This document shows, in pieces, positions 23,655 to 35,952 of a stretch of 64,000 nt of DNA. The position numbers and the translations under genes were made by a program. Positions within the stretch are counted from its first letter, which is position 1, and every line of letters starts with the position of its first letter. The stretch covers positions 131,103,384 through 131,167,383 of the forward strand of contig NC_091250.1 of the NCBI RefSeq assembly GCF_042477335.2, given 5' to 3'. The DNA comes from Ovis canadensis. Lineage: Eukaryota > Chordata > Mammalia > Artiodactyla > Bovidae. Under the pieces are notes generated by a model, which searched no databases, was not told the DNA's origin, and saw only the letters and a program-made list of their open reading frames with translations.

Positions 23655-23838
23655 CATTTTAAATATTTATTAGGCAATTTGGGGTCTTAATTTTATCGTG
23701 CACAGACTCTCCAGCTGTGGCGTGGAGATAAAGTTGCTTTGTGGCTTGTGGGATCTTAGCTCCCTGACCAGGGATTGAACCCACATGCCCTGCATTGTAA
23801 GGCAGATTCTTAGCCCCTGGACCATCAGGAAGTTCCAG
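23655..23838 (-). mobile_element. CHR-type SINE
   Basis: Inverted copy: gtggcttgtgggatcttagc, tccctgaccagggattgaac, ccctgcattgtaaggcagat and ttagcccctggaccatcagg, with an A/T-rich tail at its left side. Confidence 0.85.
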
Positions 23839-23867
23839 CCCTGTGATTTAACCTTCTAATCCATGCT

Positions 23868-24215
23868 CATTGTTGTTCAGTCGCTCGGTCACGTCCAACT
23901 CTTTGCGACCCCATGGACTGCAGCACGCCAGGCTTCCCTGTCCTTCACCATCTCCTGGAGCTTGCTCAAACTCATGTCCAGTGAGTTGGTGACACCATCC
24001 AGCCATCTTATCCTCTCTCTCTCTCTTCTCCTCCTGCCTTCAATCCTTCCCAGCATCAGGGTCTTTTCCAATGAGTCAGCTCTTCAAATCATGTGGCCAA
24101 AGTGTTGGAGCTTCAGCTTCAGCTTCAGCTTCAGTCCTTCCAATGAATATTCAGGGTTGATTTCCTTTAGGATGGACTGGTTTGATCTCCTTGCTGTCCA
24201 AGGGACTCTCAAGCC
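23868..24215 (-). mobile_element. BovB LINE 3' fragment
   Basis: Inverted BovB 3' end: gttgttcagtcgctcggtca, gcttgctcaaactcatgtcc and ggtcttttccaatgagtcag, ending near gatctccttgctgtcc. It has a small gcttca triplet-pair expansion (24110-24135) and a tctctctctctctc run. It encodes only the C-terminal RT remnant on the minus strand. Confidence 0.9.
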
Positions 24216-24814
24216 AGAGCGATTCCACTCAAACTCAAGGTCGACAGGAGGAGGGGACAGTCTGCCTACCTCAGAGGGTCACCTGCAGCACTGGGGGTCT
24301 CACATGCCCCCAACTCCACCCTGAGTTGGGAGAGATGCCCACAGTCAGCTCCCTGAAGGGCCACAGGGATGCAGGTAGGGGCTGGTGCAGAGATGGGTGT
24401 TCCTGCAGGGGGGTGTTCCTGGTGCAGGGGGGTGTTCCTGGTGCAGGGGATGGCCTGATGTCGGATGCTCCCCTGATGAGGGCCCACTGCATGTCAGGTC
24501 CTCCACAGGGCGTCCACGGCCAGTTCCACAGCACACAGACCCAGGAATAAGATTTGTGACAATAAGGTTGACCCCCCTCACATCACAGTGCCCAGTGGCT
24601 CCACACTAGACGGGAAACAAAGCCAAGACTTACTCCTAAGATTTTTCTGGGGCACGAAATCGACTCCTATGACCATATTGGAAACCAAGACTTGCTTCTG
24701 CCTGTTTGAAAGATGCAGGCATGAGGGCCAATGAGACTGTTCAAAATTACTTTATTTTCTAAAAACGACTCTATTTTCATTTCTGAATAAATAATACAAG
24801 AGGGACTCTTGTAA
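24216..24814. other. Intergenic DNA with a short 20-bp tandem repeat
   Basis: Single-copy-looking sequence, except for three imperfect copies of ggggtgttcctggtgcagg around 24398-24450. No gene is recognised. Confidence 0.55.
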
Positions 24815-24817
24815 TAC

Positions 24818-24952
24818 ATCACCTACTCAATGGACGTGAGTTTGCGTCAACTCCAGGAGTTGGTGATGGACAGGGAGGCCTGGTGTGCTGCAGTCCATGG
24901 GGTCGCAAAGAGTTGGACAAGACTGAGCTACCAAACTGAGCTGAACTGAATA
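24818..24952 (+). mobile_element. BovB 3' tail (about 135 bp)
   Basis: A very short copy of the BovB terminus: caatggacgtgagtttgcg, gagttggtgatggacaggga, gtccatggggtcgcaaagag and actgagctgaactgaa. Confidence 0.85.
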
Positions 24953-25117
24953 CAGAAGGAAAGGTCACACGTAAAGATTTCAGAATCAGGGTGGCTCTGG
25001 ACTTGACAATAGCTATGCTGGCAACCAGAAGATGACGGCGAAATCCTTGCCAAATGGACCTCTGTCCAGCCACCCTTTCCTGTAGGAAAATGCTCTCCAA
25101 ACTAGAATTTTATACCC

Positions 25118-25440
25118 AGTGTGATAGACTGGATGCTGTTTGGGAGTGTCCCCTACCCCCAAATTCACACGTTGGAATCCTAACCGCCCGTGTGCTGGTG
25201 TTGAGAGGCAGGGTCTCTGTGTGTGACTGGGTCATGAGGGTGGAGCCCCTGTGAGCAGGACTGGAGGTCTTATACAAAGAGATCCAGAGAGCTCGCTCAC
25301 CCCCGCTCCATGTGAGGACACGGCAAGACGGCGGCATCTGTGAAGCGGGAAGCTGGTCTCACTCGCCAGATGCTGAGTCTGCTGGGGCCTTGATCTTGGA
25401 CTTCCAGCCTCCAAAACCGTCAGAGGAAGGTGCCCATTGT
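25118..25440 (+). mobile_element. Ancient LTR-like repeat (MaLR type, tentative)
   Basis: The text resembles the mammalian repeat with aattcacacgttggaatcc, gtgtgactgggtcatgaggg, catgtgaggacacggcaag, ccttgatcttggacttccag and cctccaaaaccgtcagag. I assign it to the ERVL-MaLR LTR class from memory only. It is non-coding and strongly diverged. Confidence 0.5.
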
Positions 25441-26705
25441 TTCCAAGCCACCGGTGGCATTCTGCTGCAGCAGCATCAATCTCCTGGTCAAGTGTAGGGT
25501 AGGATGAGGCTTTTCAGACAGTTGAACTCTCCCCAGCTCTCTTGTTGGAAAGCCTGCAGAGTACAAGCTCCTCCGAGAAGGGAATAAATCCAGACCAAGG
25601 AAGACACGTCCCATGTGTCTGAGGTCTGGAGATTTAGACAAGAGGCAGAGGATTTGAAGCTGGATTAACAATAAGCACATAACGGGGAGGGTGGGAAGAA
25701 CAGAACAAACAACGTAGCCATGGATAACTGTGGAGGGAGAAAGATAAGGCAGGACGAGGAATCACAGTACATTACCTGGCTCTGCTCTGAGTTCCACTTA
25801 CACGGTCATGTAAATCTAACTCAACCACATTCTTTGCATTGCAGGGCTGGCGATGGGAAGGAGGTGGTGAGGAAGGGGGCAGTGGATAAGAGAAAATGTA
25901 TGCCTCTCTCTCATAAGGCGTGTCAGTAGATACCACATAAACCGATAAAAACGAGATTGAGAAATAGGAGAATGTTATTTAGGAACACAAACATAAATAC
26001 CAAAAGAAATGCTTCTTTTTTTTTTTTTGAGAAAGGGGAAGTGGCTGCCTCTGGGGAAGAATAACTGTGGAGGGGGGCAGGGGATGGCTGTTTTTATAAA
26101 AGCCCCAGGAATTACTTTTATAAAAGATTATGCACACATACAACTTAGATTTTAAAGGCCGTAAAGACGAGGTTTTCCTGTGAACGGCAGAAGGGGCGCT
26201 CACTGTGGCTAGAGAGCAGTCGGCCCCCGGAGGTGGGTGCAGACCCCGCCTCACCTGAGGGGCAGGTGGAAGGGAGGTTCCCTAGTGGAGATGGAGGTCC
26301 CAGAGACCATCAGGCAGTGTGGGGGCACCTGCTCTGGGGGGGTCCCCCCTCCCATAGCAGCTCGGGAGAAGACCTTCAGCTGAGGGGCCCAGAGGCCTTC
26401 AAGGAGTCACAGTAAGACCGTGTGGGAGGGGACCTAGGTCTTCCCCCTTTGGTCCCGCCTGCCCTTCCGTCCTAACTGGAGACCCTCGGGGTCGGGCTGG
26501 GGGGTGACATGGGCCTGGGCAATTGCTGGCGCCTGCCGCTGAGCTGACTTGACCACGTCCAGGGCCACGGGGGCTCTGCCCTCCTGCTTGCATCAGATGC
26601 AAAGTGGAGGACGCGGGAATGAGGGCCGAGGTTCCTTTGTATTCTGAGAAAAATACACTATCTCGCCCCTGTACCCCGAGCGTGGGAACAAACAACCCTC
26701 GAAGT
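25441..26705. other. Intergenic DNA, no gene recognised
   Basis: Includes an AT-richer portion (25480-26200) with an inverted poly-T run near 26011. No exon or nameable repeat was found. Confidence 0.45.
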
Positions 26706-26747
26706 TTGTGTGTGTGTGTGTGTGTGTGTCTGTGTGTGTGCACACAC
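26706..26747. repeat. (TG)n/(CA)n microsatellite
   Basis: A run of TG dinucleotides with one TC interruption, then a short CA run (tgtgtgtgcacacacaga), which can form a hairpin. It is likely polymorphic. Confidence 0.95.
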
Positions 26748-29700
26748 AGAAGCACACTCTAGGCCCCATCTGTCCTTCAGGCTTCGGGCTAGCTTCTGGC
26801 AAATCCTCCAGCTGTGGCAACAGCTGTGAACACTCTGCTGGCGCCCCGTGAACCCCAGGGCCTCACAAAAGGCTCTGTCCTGCCCCCAGCCCCGTGCCGT
26901 GTGCCAGGCAGGGCAGTGGAGTGTAAGGGGTGTGGCTCAGGGGCTCCACGTGCCGGACCCTCTGTAGGGACCCCCAGGCCTGCCGCTCAGAGTGTGACCC
27001 GGGTCCAGGGTCACAGGCTTCGGGCCAGGTAGGGACAGGGAGGCCGTGCAGCAGCCCAGCGGGGCCACATTGGCAGAGCTCGGAGCCCTCCCGGAAGCAG
27101 TGCCTGGGGCCCGGGCGGAGGACCAGCCTTCACAGGAACAGCCCCAAACAGACCCGCGGGCCAGACGCTCTCGGGGCAGTGGCTGCGCCCAGACCTGCCC
27201 AGCAGCAAGTGTCCCCTCTGCCATCGGGAAACAGATTTAGGCCCTGCCACTTGTCCCAAGTCACAGGGTCAGAGGGCTGGGTTCAGGCCCGTCAGAATCC
27301 GCCTCCCCTCCACCTTCAAAGGCAATCTACGCCCTCGGGCTTGGCGTTCTGGAGACTGGCCATCACCCCTCTTTCTCCCACCATCTCAAGCATCTGACCA
27401 ACAAGTTCCAAAGGCTCCACCTCCAGCAGACCTAGAACCTGCCCACCTCCCTGGTGGCTTGGAGCTGCCGTCAGCTGGGTCTCCCTGCTCCTGCCCTCAC
27501 AGCCCACGGCCCGGCCCATCCTGCCTTTATTCTCCCTGGAGCACGCTGCCCGGCGGTCTGTGCTTCCTGTCTGCGCCCCTGCTTTAGTTGACCTCTCCCC
27601 ACGGGACGTCAGCCCCCCGGGGGCAGTGCTCTCTGTTTCCTCCCTACACATGCACGCCTTTTCCAGAAAGACATCAGAGGGCAGCCATGGGCAGGGAGGC
27701 CCACCCAGAGCACAGTGTTCTGATGGAGAAAGGAAGGGCGCTGACTCAGCGGCCCAAGAGGGCTTCCTGGAGGAAGTGGTGCTCAGTTACATGGCTGCCC
27801 ACACTCAGTGGCTTATATCGGCAAGGGCTCTCAGGAAGGCGCCTCAGCTCTGCTATTTGGACGCAGCTTTGAAGGAGCATCGGATGAGGCCCTGCCATGC
27901 AGCTTTGGGCCTCGGGAGCTACAGGCATCCATGCAGTGAGGGGTCCATCCAGCAAGTATTGACTGGACCTTGTTGTATAGGTGTGAGGCTCGAGGGGCCT
28001 GGAGTGGGGGACCACAGAGCCCGCTTCTCCAAGAGAGAACGTCCCTGGAACACAGGCAGGCCACCTGGGGTGCAGAGATTCGCTAAAGGTAGGTCTGGGA
28101 AAGAGAAGCTGCTGGGAGGACAATGAGGGGAACAGTGTTGGAGGCAGAGGGAACAGCCTGTGAAAAGGCTCTGAGCAGAAGGCCCAGCTGCCCCTCTGTC
28201 CTCGAGGGACATGGTGGGATGGTGGGGGGGTCAGCAGTTCCAGCCAGAGGGCAGGAGTGGGTGCAGGGCCCTTTCAGGCGGATTTTCTCTAACACAGCTG
28301 TTGGCGTTGCAAATGTGCCGCTGAAACCCTGCTTCATTGTTTGGGTTTGGGCTTGTGTTTTCTTTTTAAAGAGAAACATCTGGGAGGCCAGAAGAGCATG
28401 GACATTTGGAGAGACTCCTGAGGTCACAGCCCGGCCAGCGCGGGTTCCCCCACTGACTCCCATGGGCCTGGGCACAGGGCTACCTGGGAGGGCTGGCCCG
28501 CCGCCCCGCCAGGCCAGGTGACAGCCCTGCCCTCGCAGGCCTCAGACTCAGGCCGGCACGACACTGGCCTCAAAGAGAGGGTCTCCCTCCAAGCACAGCC
28601 CCTCAGTGTGTCTCTCACACCCTTGGGAACCCAGCTCAACCTGGCCAGGCTGAGCCCAGGTCCGAGTCCTCAGCTGCCCAACCCGGGGCTCCACCTTGAA
28701 CATCTGCGGGGCCTGGGACCACCCTCCATGCCCCCAGAGCCCCCAACAGCACCGTGTACCCCACTGTGACCCTGTACAGCGGTGGCAGGTCACCACCTCC
28801 TGGACATGTCCTAGGAGCCAGGCCCACTCTCTCCCCTAGTCCTCATAGAAGCCCTGCCGGGTAGGCAGTGCCACCCATTTTACAGGTGTGACAACTGAGG
28901 CACCAGCAGTTTGTGTTGCTTGCCTGCACCCCGGAGAGGGGGTCGGCACCTCTGACGCCGGTGCACAAGTTCTGTCCCCTCCGGGGTGTGGGTCCAGCCT
29001 AGACAAGGGGTGAGAAGCAGCAGGGCTTGGGGAACAGTGCGAGCCTGGGAATGGAGGCTGGCATTGCCGGCCAGGTTCCCGCATCAGTACCACCCAGAGA
29101 GGTTTAGGGTGGGGCCCTCACTTCCCTCCACCCTCCGCTCGCTGCCCTCCCACACCCAGGGCAGAAAGGAGGGTCCCCACATGCCTCAGAAGTGAAGCAG
29201 AGCCTCTGTGGGTTGGGGAGGCAGGCGGTGCTCCAGAGAGGGTCCACGTGGAGCTGGCCAAAGGGGTGGTGAGTGTCCTGGGATGGCTGGTGCTGGGCAG
29301 GGGCGAGGCGGGGACAAGGTGAAGGGTGGGGGGTCCACAGACTGCCACGAAGGGCCCTGCACACCAGTCCAAGGACCCTCCACCCGACCTGGAGGGGTGG
29401 GGAGCAGAATGCGGCCCCTGCCTCAGGCTCAGGTGATGAGTGCTGTTGGGGAGGGGTGAGGGTGGGCGTGGAGAAGGGCCTTCCAAGGGAAGGGCCCCCC
29501 CAGGGCCTCATCAGAACCAGGCCCTAGGGGCTGACAGTGACCCCTGGGGTGTCTGGCTGGGGGTTCCCACGGCCGTGCCCTTCCCTGGAGGGAGACCTGG
29601 GGAACAGAGGGGTAAACTGACCTCAGTCGTTGGGGCGGTGAGATGGGGACCCAGGCTGCCGGCCTGCCCTGAGCTCTCTGTGTCCAGCCTACCTCCCCCG

Positions 29701-29939
29701 AGTCCTGGCCGTGCCATGGGAACGAAGGTCAGTCACTAGAGAGTGCAGAATAAAACCTGCTTTCAGTGTGGCTCCTCTGAGTCGCCAAGAAACGGGGCAA
29801 GTTAGAGCCACGGCGGGTTGTGGGGGGTTGTCTCTTCCCACCTATTAGAGTTAAATGCCCTGAAGCAGCATCACCCAGGCCGGGGAGTGAGCTGGCAGCC
29901 GCATCCCCAAGCCTCACTGTTGACTTTACGGACAGGGGG
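26748..29939. other. Intergenic DNA, no gene recognised
   Basis: A long GC-rich stretch with short MIR/L2-class wording around 27220-27270 and 28840-28920 (cccattttacaggtgtgaca). Long open frames such as 27560-28126 (plus) and 29104-29511 (minus) have no recognisable domains and are expected by chance at this GC content. Confidence 0.45.
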
Positions 29940-30475
29940 TAATGGGTGTGAAAAGCAAAGTCGTACGAGCCAGTAAAACATCAGCCATGTGCGCCAACCT
30001 CAACCCAGACCTCCCACTCTGGGAGGGCACCCTAAAGAAATAATCCCAAACACAGAGGGGAGGACATGCAGACAGCCTTGTCCACCCCTGTCTGGGCTGG
30101 CAGCTGCAGCGGGAACCAGGAAACAGCTTCCTGTCCAACCGCAGGAAAACAGCAATGGTAAGCACGGCCCCCCTCGCTGGATGGAATACCACGCAGCTCT
30201 TTAAAAAGATGGATGTGGGTGCTGCATGGAGCCACAGGGAATACTGAGTGTTGAATATTTACAGAGGAAATGAGGGAAAAACCAGGTGATCCTAGGAGCA
30301 TAACTACGTTCATAAAATTTACTGCAGGTAAAGGTGTGGAGTGGAACGTCCCATGATGAAGGATTTGCTGTTTGGAGGTGAGTGACTGGGGCTCCAGGTG
30401 ACTGACTCTTCCTTCAGCTGAAAATTTTATGCAATGTGTTTATATTGTTTTTCTGATTTTAAAATCCCTAAGTGG
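29940..30475 (+). mobile_element. Ancient L1M-like LINE relic
   Basis: Phrases such as gctggatggaataccacgc, agctctttaaaaagatgga and ttttatgcaatgtgtttata follow the 3' end of old L1M elements. Strong divergence makes the limits approximate. Confidence 0.5.
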
Positions 30476-30519
30476 AGAGAGATGATGTCAGCTGGAAGGC
30501 TCAAGTCGGAGCTTTGAGT

Positions 30520-30723
30520 TCACACGCGCTTCCCAGGCATAGCTAGCCAATGCAGGAGACACAGGAGACTCGGGTTCGATCCCTGGGGCAGGAAGATCCC
30601 CTGAAGGAGGGTAGGGCACCCCACTCCAGTACTCTTGCCTGGGGAATCCCATGGACAGAGGAGCCTGGTGGGCTGCAGTCCATGGGGTCACAAAGAGTTG
30701 GACATGACTGAGTGACTGATACA
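30520..30723 (+). mobile_element. Bov-tA SINE
   Basis: Direct orientation: gagactcgggttcgatccct (B box), gaagatcccctgaaggagg, aatcccatggacagaggagc and gagttggacatgactgagtg, followed by a CA-type tail. Confidence 0.9.
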
Positions 30724-31059
30724 CACATGTGGTCCCTGGGGAAGCTGGTGTGCAGAAGACGAGGTGAGGTCTGCCAAGCCCAGGTGACCCCTGCTGGACC
30801 AGCAGCTGTAAGGGCTCCAGGGAGTCTGACTCTGAGGCAGGGACAGGGTAGGGGAGGCGGACTAGGAGACAGCCCCCCAGGGTAGAGATGAGCGCTCCTG
30901 GGAACCTGCTCTCCACAACCTGGAACCGTGCATTTCCCCAACACTGATGAAGCTAGAGACCTCCTCCTCCCCCAGCCCGTCTCCACAAGCTGGGCTCCCC
31001 AGGGACGAAAGTCTACACCCTGAAATCCTTAAGGAAAGTGGGTCGAGTACCCCAGTGCA
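30724..31059. other. Intergenic DNA
   Basis: Single-copy-looking, with nothing recognised. Confidence 0.45.
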
Positions 31060-31650
31060 GACACTGTCAGCCCGCATGGGAAGAGCACAACGGGCCGTGG
31101 GACAGAACCGCTGCAGAGATCAGGATGCAGACAAACACTCCACACGAGGAGATGTCCCAACGTGCGCATGGAGACGCACTACCTGCCCCTCCCCGGGGCC
31201 ACCAGGGAATGCAGACTGGATCCCCAGCCAGCTGCTCCTCTGGACCGCCAGGGGTACAGAGTCCAAGGATGGGGCTGCGTGTGGATGAGGCTGTGGGAGC
31301 AGAAATCAGTCCAGCCGCTCTGGAGACTGTCCAGCAGGGTCGCCTGCAGACGCTGGTCCCCTCAGCGAACACGCGGCAGACACACGACACATTCAGAGCA
31401 GCTCTGTTCACAATGACCCCAGAGTGGACACAGCCCAGATGCCCATCATCGGGAGCACGGACCAACCATGTGGTAACCACGCGATGGAAAACAGCACGGC
31501 AAGAGGATGAGCTATCCACAACCAGGCATGTCAGCAGGCGATGCTCTCAAATGCAGCACCAGGTGAAGAGGGCCGGACACCAGGTACACTCCATGTTTCC
31601 ATTCGCGTCAAGAGGAAACAGGCAAGCTCCATCTGTGCTGAGAGGTCCTG
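31060..31650 (+). mobile_element. Ancient L1M-like LINE relic
   Basis: The segment from about 31395 follows L1M wording in order: tctgttcacaatgaccccag, cacagcccagatgcccatca, cgcgatggaaaacagcacg and catgtttccattcgcgtca. It is heavily mutated with many C:G substitutions. The left boundary is uncertain. Confidence 0.5.
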
Positions 31651-31669
31651 GGGGCCCCAGAGCAAAGGA

Positions 31670-31975
31670 CCAGGCTGCACTTCATCTCCTCACAGTCCTG
31701 GAGACTACAGGTCTAGGATGCGGGCAGGGCTGTTCCTTCCAAGGCCTCTCTCCGAGGCCTGAAGGCGGCCACCTGGCTCACGGCTCATCTTGCAGTCCAT
31801 GCCTGTGTGCTCATCTCTTTTTGAAACGACACCAGTTATACTGGAAGAAGGCTCATGCTCAGAACCTTGTTTTACCTTAATCACCTCTTTAGAGGCCCTA
31901 ACTCCAAATGCCAGGCACACTCCGAGGTACTGGGGTTAGGGGCTGAATTTGGGAACACCATCCAGCCCGTAACAC
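31670..31975 (-). mobile_element. Ancient LTR-like repeat (MaLR type, tentative)
   Basis: Inverted relative of the repeat at 25118: ttcatctcctcacagtcctg, cttaatcacctctttagagg and gtactggggttaggggctg. It is non-coding. The class name is from memory. Confidence 0.45.
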
Positions 31976-34017
31976 ACAGCCACCCCTAGCTGCAAGGGAG
32001 GCTGGGAAAGCAGGCTGGTCAGGCCCAGCCGCACAGAGGAAGAAACGGCTGCAGGCCACACACACGCAGGCCTGCCGCCTGCCCCGAGGCTGGTGAAGGG
32101 CACATGGGAAGCAGGAAGGGCACAGAGCCCCCAGCCTCTGCATGGCCATGAGACCTTCCACTCTCAAGGCTGACGGCTGACTTGTTTGAGCTCAGTTTCC
32201 TGCTGCTGTTTCAGCTGGACGATATACATGGGCTCTGCCACGAAACGTTTGCACAAAGGTAGCAAGTTGGTAAAGTCCGTCGGCTTTCTCCAAGGCCAGG
32301 GCTTCTGAAGCTCTGCTGGCACCAACAGCGCCCCTAGCGTGTGCCTGGCATGGCAGCAGAGCTGGGAGCACAGAGGAGGGTCCCTCAGAGTGACTTTTCT
32401 GCGGGGCCACCGTCCAGACGGCAGAGGGAAAGGTATCCCAGGCAGAGGGAAGAGGCTGTTTGAAGCTCCAGCCACCTGCAGAGGGGCTGCAGGCGGCAGC
32501 AGACGGGGCTGGAAGCTCAGGTGTGGGCCGGTGGGCAGGGGGAGCCCTGGGGAGGCAGCAGTGGGTGGAGGGAGGGACGAGGTCTGAACGGAGGGGCTGT
32601 GGGGAGTGAAGGCCTGAGGCTGAGACCAGGGATACTGGGCAAGACCCGTGAGCGACTGGAGTGAGAAAAGGGGCAGGGACGACACACCCAGAGGACACGT
32701 CACTTACACGAGTGGCGTCAGTGGGCACACAGTCATTGTTGCTTATAGTTGTAAAAATTGCTGTAAGAGCCCCCAGTTTGCCAGCCCAGCAGGGCAATGG
32801 AGCTCCAACCCCACCCCACCCCCGCCTCACCCCCACAGTCCCCGTCCTGCCTGGGGCCCTCTGTCTGCTTCTGCAGGCTTTGAGGGTGGGGGGCACACCT
32901 GCCCACTCACCATGGTCGTCCATCCTTCTCGTGCTGGGAGGGAGGGAAGCCCGAGTCGCCTGGCTCTGCACGCCACCCTCCTCCACCCCATCCCAATCCT
33001 GGCTCTGGACTGAGCGCCCACAGGCCTGCCCAGGCCAGTGAAGGGGGCCTGAGAGAGTGGGTCTGATGGGACCCACTGCCTTGTCACGTGACCTGGGGTG
33101 AGGCTCATGACCTTGCTGAGCCCACCTTTCGAAATCTGGGGAAACGGGAGATTCAGCAGGTCACTTAGCTGAGGGGCCTGGCCCAGCCTCAGGGTGCAGT
33201 ATACAGCTGGTGCTCACCGAGAGGCAGGCTGACTCCTGCAGCTCACCTGTGGACACCGAGCTCGGGGGAACCCGAGTGGCTAATGTGCCGCCTGGTGAGA
33301 GGTAGGGAGTTTGCCAAAGGAGTGCTGTCGGAGTTCAGGGGCTTTTGTCCCAAGACGCTCTCCCGCGGACTGGGCCATCTCAGAAGCCCGCCTGCCTCCC
33401 AGGCCTGGGCCTGACTCACAAGCAGGCTGATTAACTGGGCAGTCATGGCCTCACAGGGCGGCTCCACACAACGCCCAGGCTCAGTGATAAGGGATGGCCA
33501 GGGCCCCGCGTCTGGGATGGATCAGCCCCCGTGGAGAGTTGGCCTTGCTTGCAGGGACAGCCGTGAGCGCCAGGACCACCAAGAGCGGGGCCTCGGAGAT
33601 GAGCCGCCAGAGCGCGGGCGTGAGAAGTACAGGGGCTGGAGGAGGTGGGGCAGGGGGCAGGAAGGCAGGCAGACCCAGCCTCCCCCGGGTGCCCAAGGTC
33701 AAGGGGTTCAGGAGCCGCTGGCGCTGGAGGGCGCCCGCAGCAATGCAGGGGAGCCGCGCACACAGGAGCAGCCTGCCCTGGCCCGCCCAGCCAAGCGCTG
33801 CGGCTCTGCTGGGCCTGGCCACCTCCTGGTGGCACTCGGACTGCTCTGTGTCCCAGACTTTGTCCCCACAGCACCTGAGAGCGTGAGGACAGACTGCAGC
33901 AAAGAGCACCGGAGCGGCCAGCCCTCTCTCTGCTGGGCGGTTCTGAGCGCAGTGACCGGCTAGCACCCCCACGTACTCAGTACTCACCTGTGCAGAGACC
34001 ACCCAGCAGAGGGTTAG
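31976..34017. other. Intergenic DNA, no gene recognised
   Basis: GC-rich with long chance open frames (32192-33076 minus; 33445-33963 plus). None shows a domain, signal peptide plus body, or splice-consistent exon pattern that I recognise. Confidence 0.5.
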
Positions 34018-34242
34018 TGCATGCCTGCATGCTAAGTTGCTTCAGTCTGGCCTCTTTACGACCCTGTGGGTTATAGCCCGCCAGGCTCCTCCAGTGGGAT
34101 TTTCCAGGCCAGAATACTGGAGTGGATAGCTGCTCCCTTCCCCAGGGAGGGATCTTCCCAACCCAGGGATTGAACCTGCTTCTCCTGTGGTCTCCTGCAT
34201 TGGCAGGCAAGTTTTTTACCACTGTACCACCTGGGAAGCCCA
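34018..34242 (-). mobile_element. Bov-tA SINE
   Basis: Inverted copy: gcttcagtctggcctcttta, gggattttccaggccagaat, gatcttcccaacccagggat and ccacctgggaagccc at the inverted head. Confidence 0.88.
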
Positions 34243-34255
34243 AAAGGCTTAGTAA

Positions 34256-34421
34256 AGTCAAAGTTGCTCAGTGAAAGTTGCTGTAGAGTCCATGGAATTC
34301 CCCAGGCCAGAATACTGGAGTGGGTAGCTGTTCCCTTCTCCAGGGGATCTTCCCAACCCAGGGATCTAACTCAGGTCTTCCCCATTGCAGTCTTTACCAG
34401 CTGATCTACAAGCAAAGCCCA
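34256..34421 (-). mobile_element. Truncated Bov-tA SINE
   Basis: A second inverted copy directly beside the previous one. It lacks much of the 3' third: gaattccccaggccagaata, ttctccaggggatcttccc and tgatctacaagcaaagccc. Confidence 0.85.
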
Positions 34422-34446
34422 GAAAATGCTTTGTAGGTGTTTGTTA

Positions 34447-34668
34447 AATAAGTGGTTGGTGGTGCAAGAGGCGGGACCGAGTGGTGAGGGCGGTGCTTGG
34501 AGTGGGACGAGGCTTTCATGGAAGTGGGGCAGGGCTGAGTGGCTTGTGGGCGGGGCCAGCTGGTTGTGGGCGGGGCTGGGTGGAAATGGGGGCGGGCCTG
34601 AGTGAATTGGGGGTGGGGCGGGGTGGGGCCGGATGATTGTAGGCGGGGCTGCATGGAGCCAGACAAAG
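34447..34668 (+). repeat. Degenerate GC-box-rich minisatellite
   Basis: About seven imperfect units of roughly 27-33 bp centred on gtgggcggggcYRgNtggt. At least five blocks match or nearly match the GC-box core GGGCGGGG (near 34548, 34568, 34590, 34614 and 34643). It lies between two ruminant retroelements with no gene start evident nearby. Confidence 0.7.
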
Positions 34669-34710
34669 GTGGGGGCTGGAGGACGGCGTGCTGGTCCTTT
34701 TTATGCCTCT

Positions 34711-35300
34711 CGGTTCAGTTCGGTTGCTCAGTCGTGTCCAATTCTTTGCGACCCCATGGACTGCAACACACCAGGCCTCCCTGTCCATCACCAACTCCCA
34801 GAATTTACCCAAACTCATGTCCATTGAATCGGTGATGCCATCAACCATCTCACTCTTTATTGTCCCTTTCTCCTCCCGTCTTCGATCTTTCCCAGCATCA
34901 GGGTCTTTTGAAATGAGTCAGTTCTTCGCATCAGGTGGCCAGCGTATTGGAGTTTCAGCTTCAGCATCAGTCCTTCCAATGAATATTCAGGACTGATTTC
35001 CTTCAGGATGGACTGGTTGGATCTCCTTGTGGTCCAAGGGACTCTCAAGAGAATTCTCCAACACTGTAGCTCAAAAGTATCAATTCTTCAGTGTTCAGCT
35101 TTCTTTATGGTCCAACTCTCACATCCCTACATGACTACTGGAAAAACCAAAGCTTTGACTAGACAGACCTTTAATGGCAAAGTAACGTCTCTGCTTTTTA
35201 ATATGCTGTCTAGGTTGGTCATAACTTTCCTTCCAAGGAGTAAGCATCTTTTAATTTCAAGGCTGAAGTCACCATCTGCAGTGATTTTCATGCCTCCCAG
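34711..35300 (-). mobile_element. BovB LINE 3' fragment
   Basis: Inverted BovB 3' end of about 590 bp, with ctcagtcgtgtccaattctt, cccagcatcagggtcttttg, tccttccaatgaatattcag, ctacatgactactggaaaaa and ggttggtcataactttcctt in order. Its minus-strand frame is the C-terminal RT remnant with frameshifts. Confidence 0.92.
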
Positions 35301-35814
35301 ACAGCTTATCACCCTGGAGTTTTCGAGGCTGCTTCAGGAGAGAGTGACACCGGGTCCAAGGCTGAGGGTTGTTGAAACCCCTGTGGTTCTGGAGCACAGT
35401 GGGGAGAGGAAACCCCTCTCCGGTGGCCGGACCGCGGTGGGGCGCTGCTGCAGCCTAGCTGTGGGAAGACACGGAGCAAACACAGACCAGACAGTGTCTG
35501 AGGCCGGCAGCTGGGCAGGACGCCCGCACCTGCTCCCCTCCGGTCCCTACAAAGGGCCCTGTGTCCCCTCAGCTGGACCATGTCACAGCTCTGAGCAGTG
35601 TTGCCTCTGGTGCCGTGGTCCCGGTGGGGTGGGGCGGCCCGGTCCACAGAGTGGTCACCACCTTCCAGGCTGCACGTGGAGAGATGAATGAGGGTCCTGC
35701 AGAGATGCCAGCAAGCCCGCCCGCAGTCCTCACCGCCCCCCGCCCCCCCCCCCAGGACATCCCTGGGGGGCAGGGTGCCTTCCTGGAATAGCCCACCCTC
35801 TCTGGGAGGAAGCC
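35301..35814. other. Intergenic DNA with a C-run
   Basis: Single-copy-looking, with a cytosine-rich run at about 35740-35753. No gene is recognised. Confidence 0.5.
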
Positions 35815-35952
35815 TCAGTTCAGTTCAGTCACTCAGTTGTGTCCAACTCTGTGCGATCCCGTGGACTACGGCACACCAGGCCTCCCCGTCCATCACCAAC
35901 TCCCAGAGCTTGCTCAAACTCATGTTCATCGTGTTGGTGATGCCATCCCTGG
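35815..35952 (-). mobile_element. BovB 3' tail
   Basis: Short inverted copy: ttcagttcagtcactcagtt, ccatcaccaactcccagagc and gttggtgatgccatccctgg. Confidence 0.87.

Noticed and set aside
25118-25440. A coding endogenous retrovirus
   Set aside because: Only an LTR-like non-coding repeat is visible, with no internal retroviral reading frame.
32192-33076. A 294-residue minus-strand open frame in the intergenic region
   Set aside because: No domain, no splice-consistent pattern, and overlapping open frames on both strands typical of GC-rich DNA.
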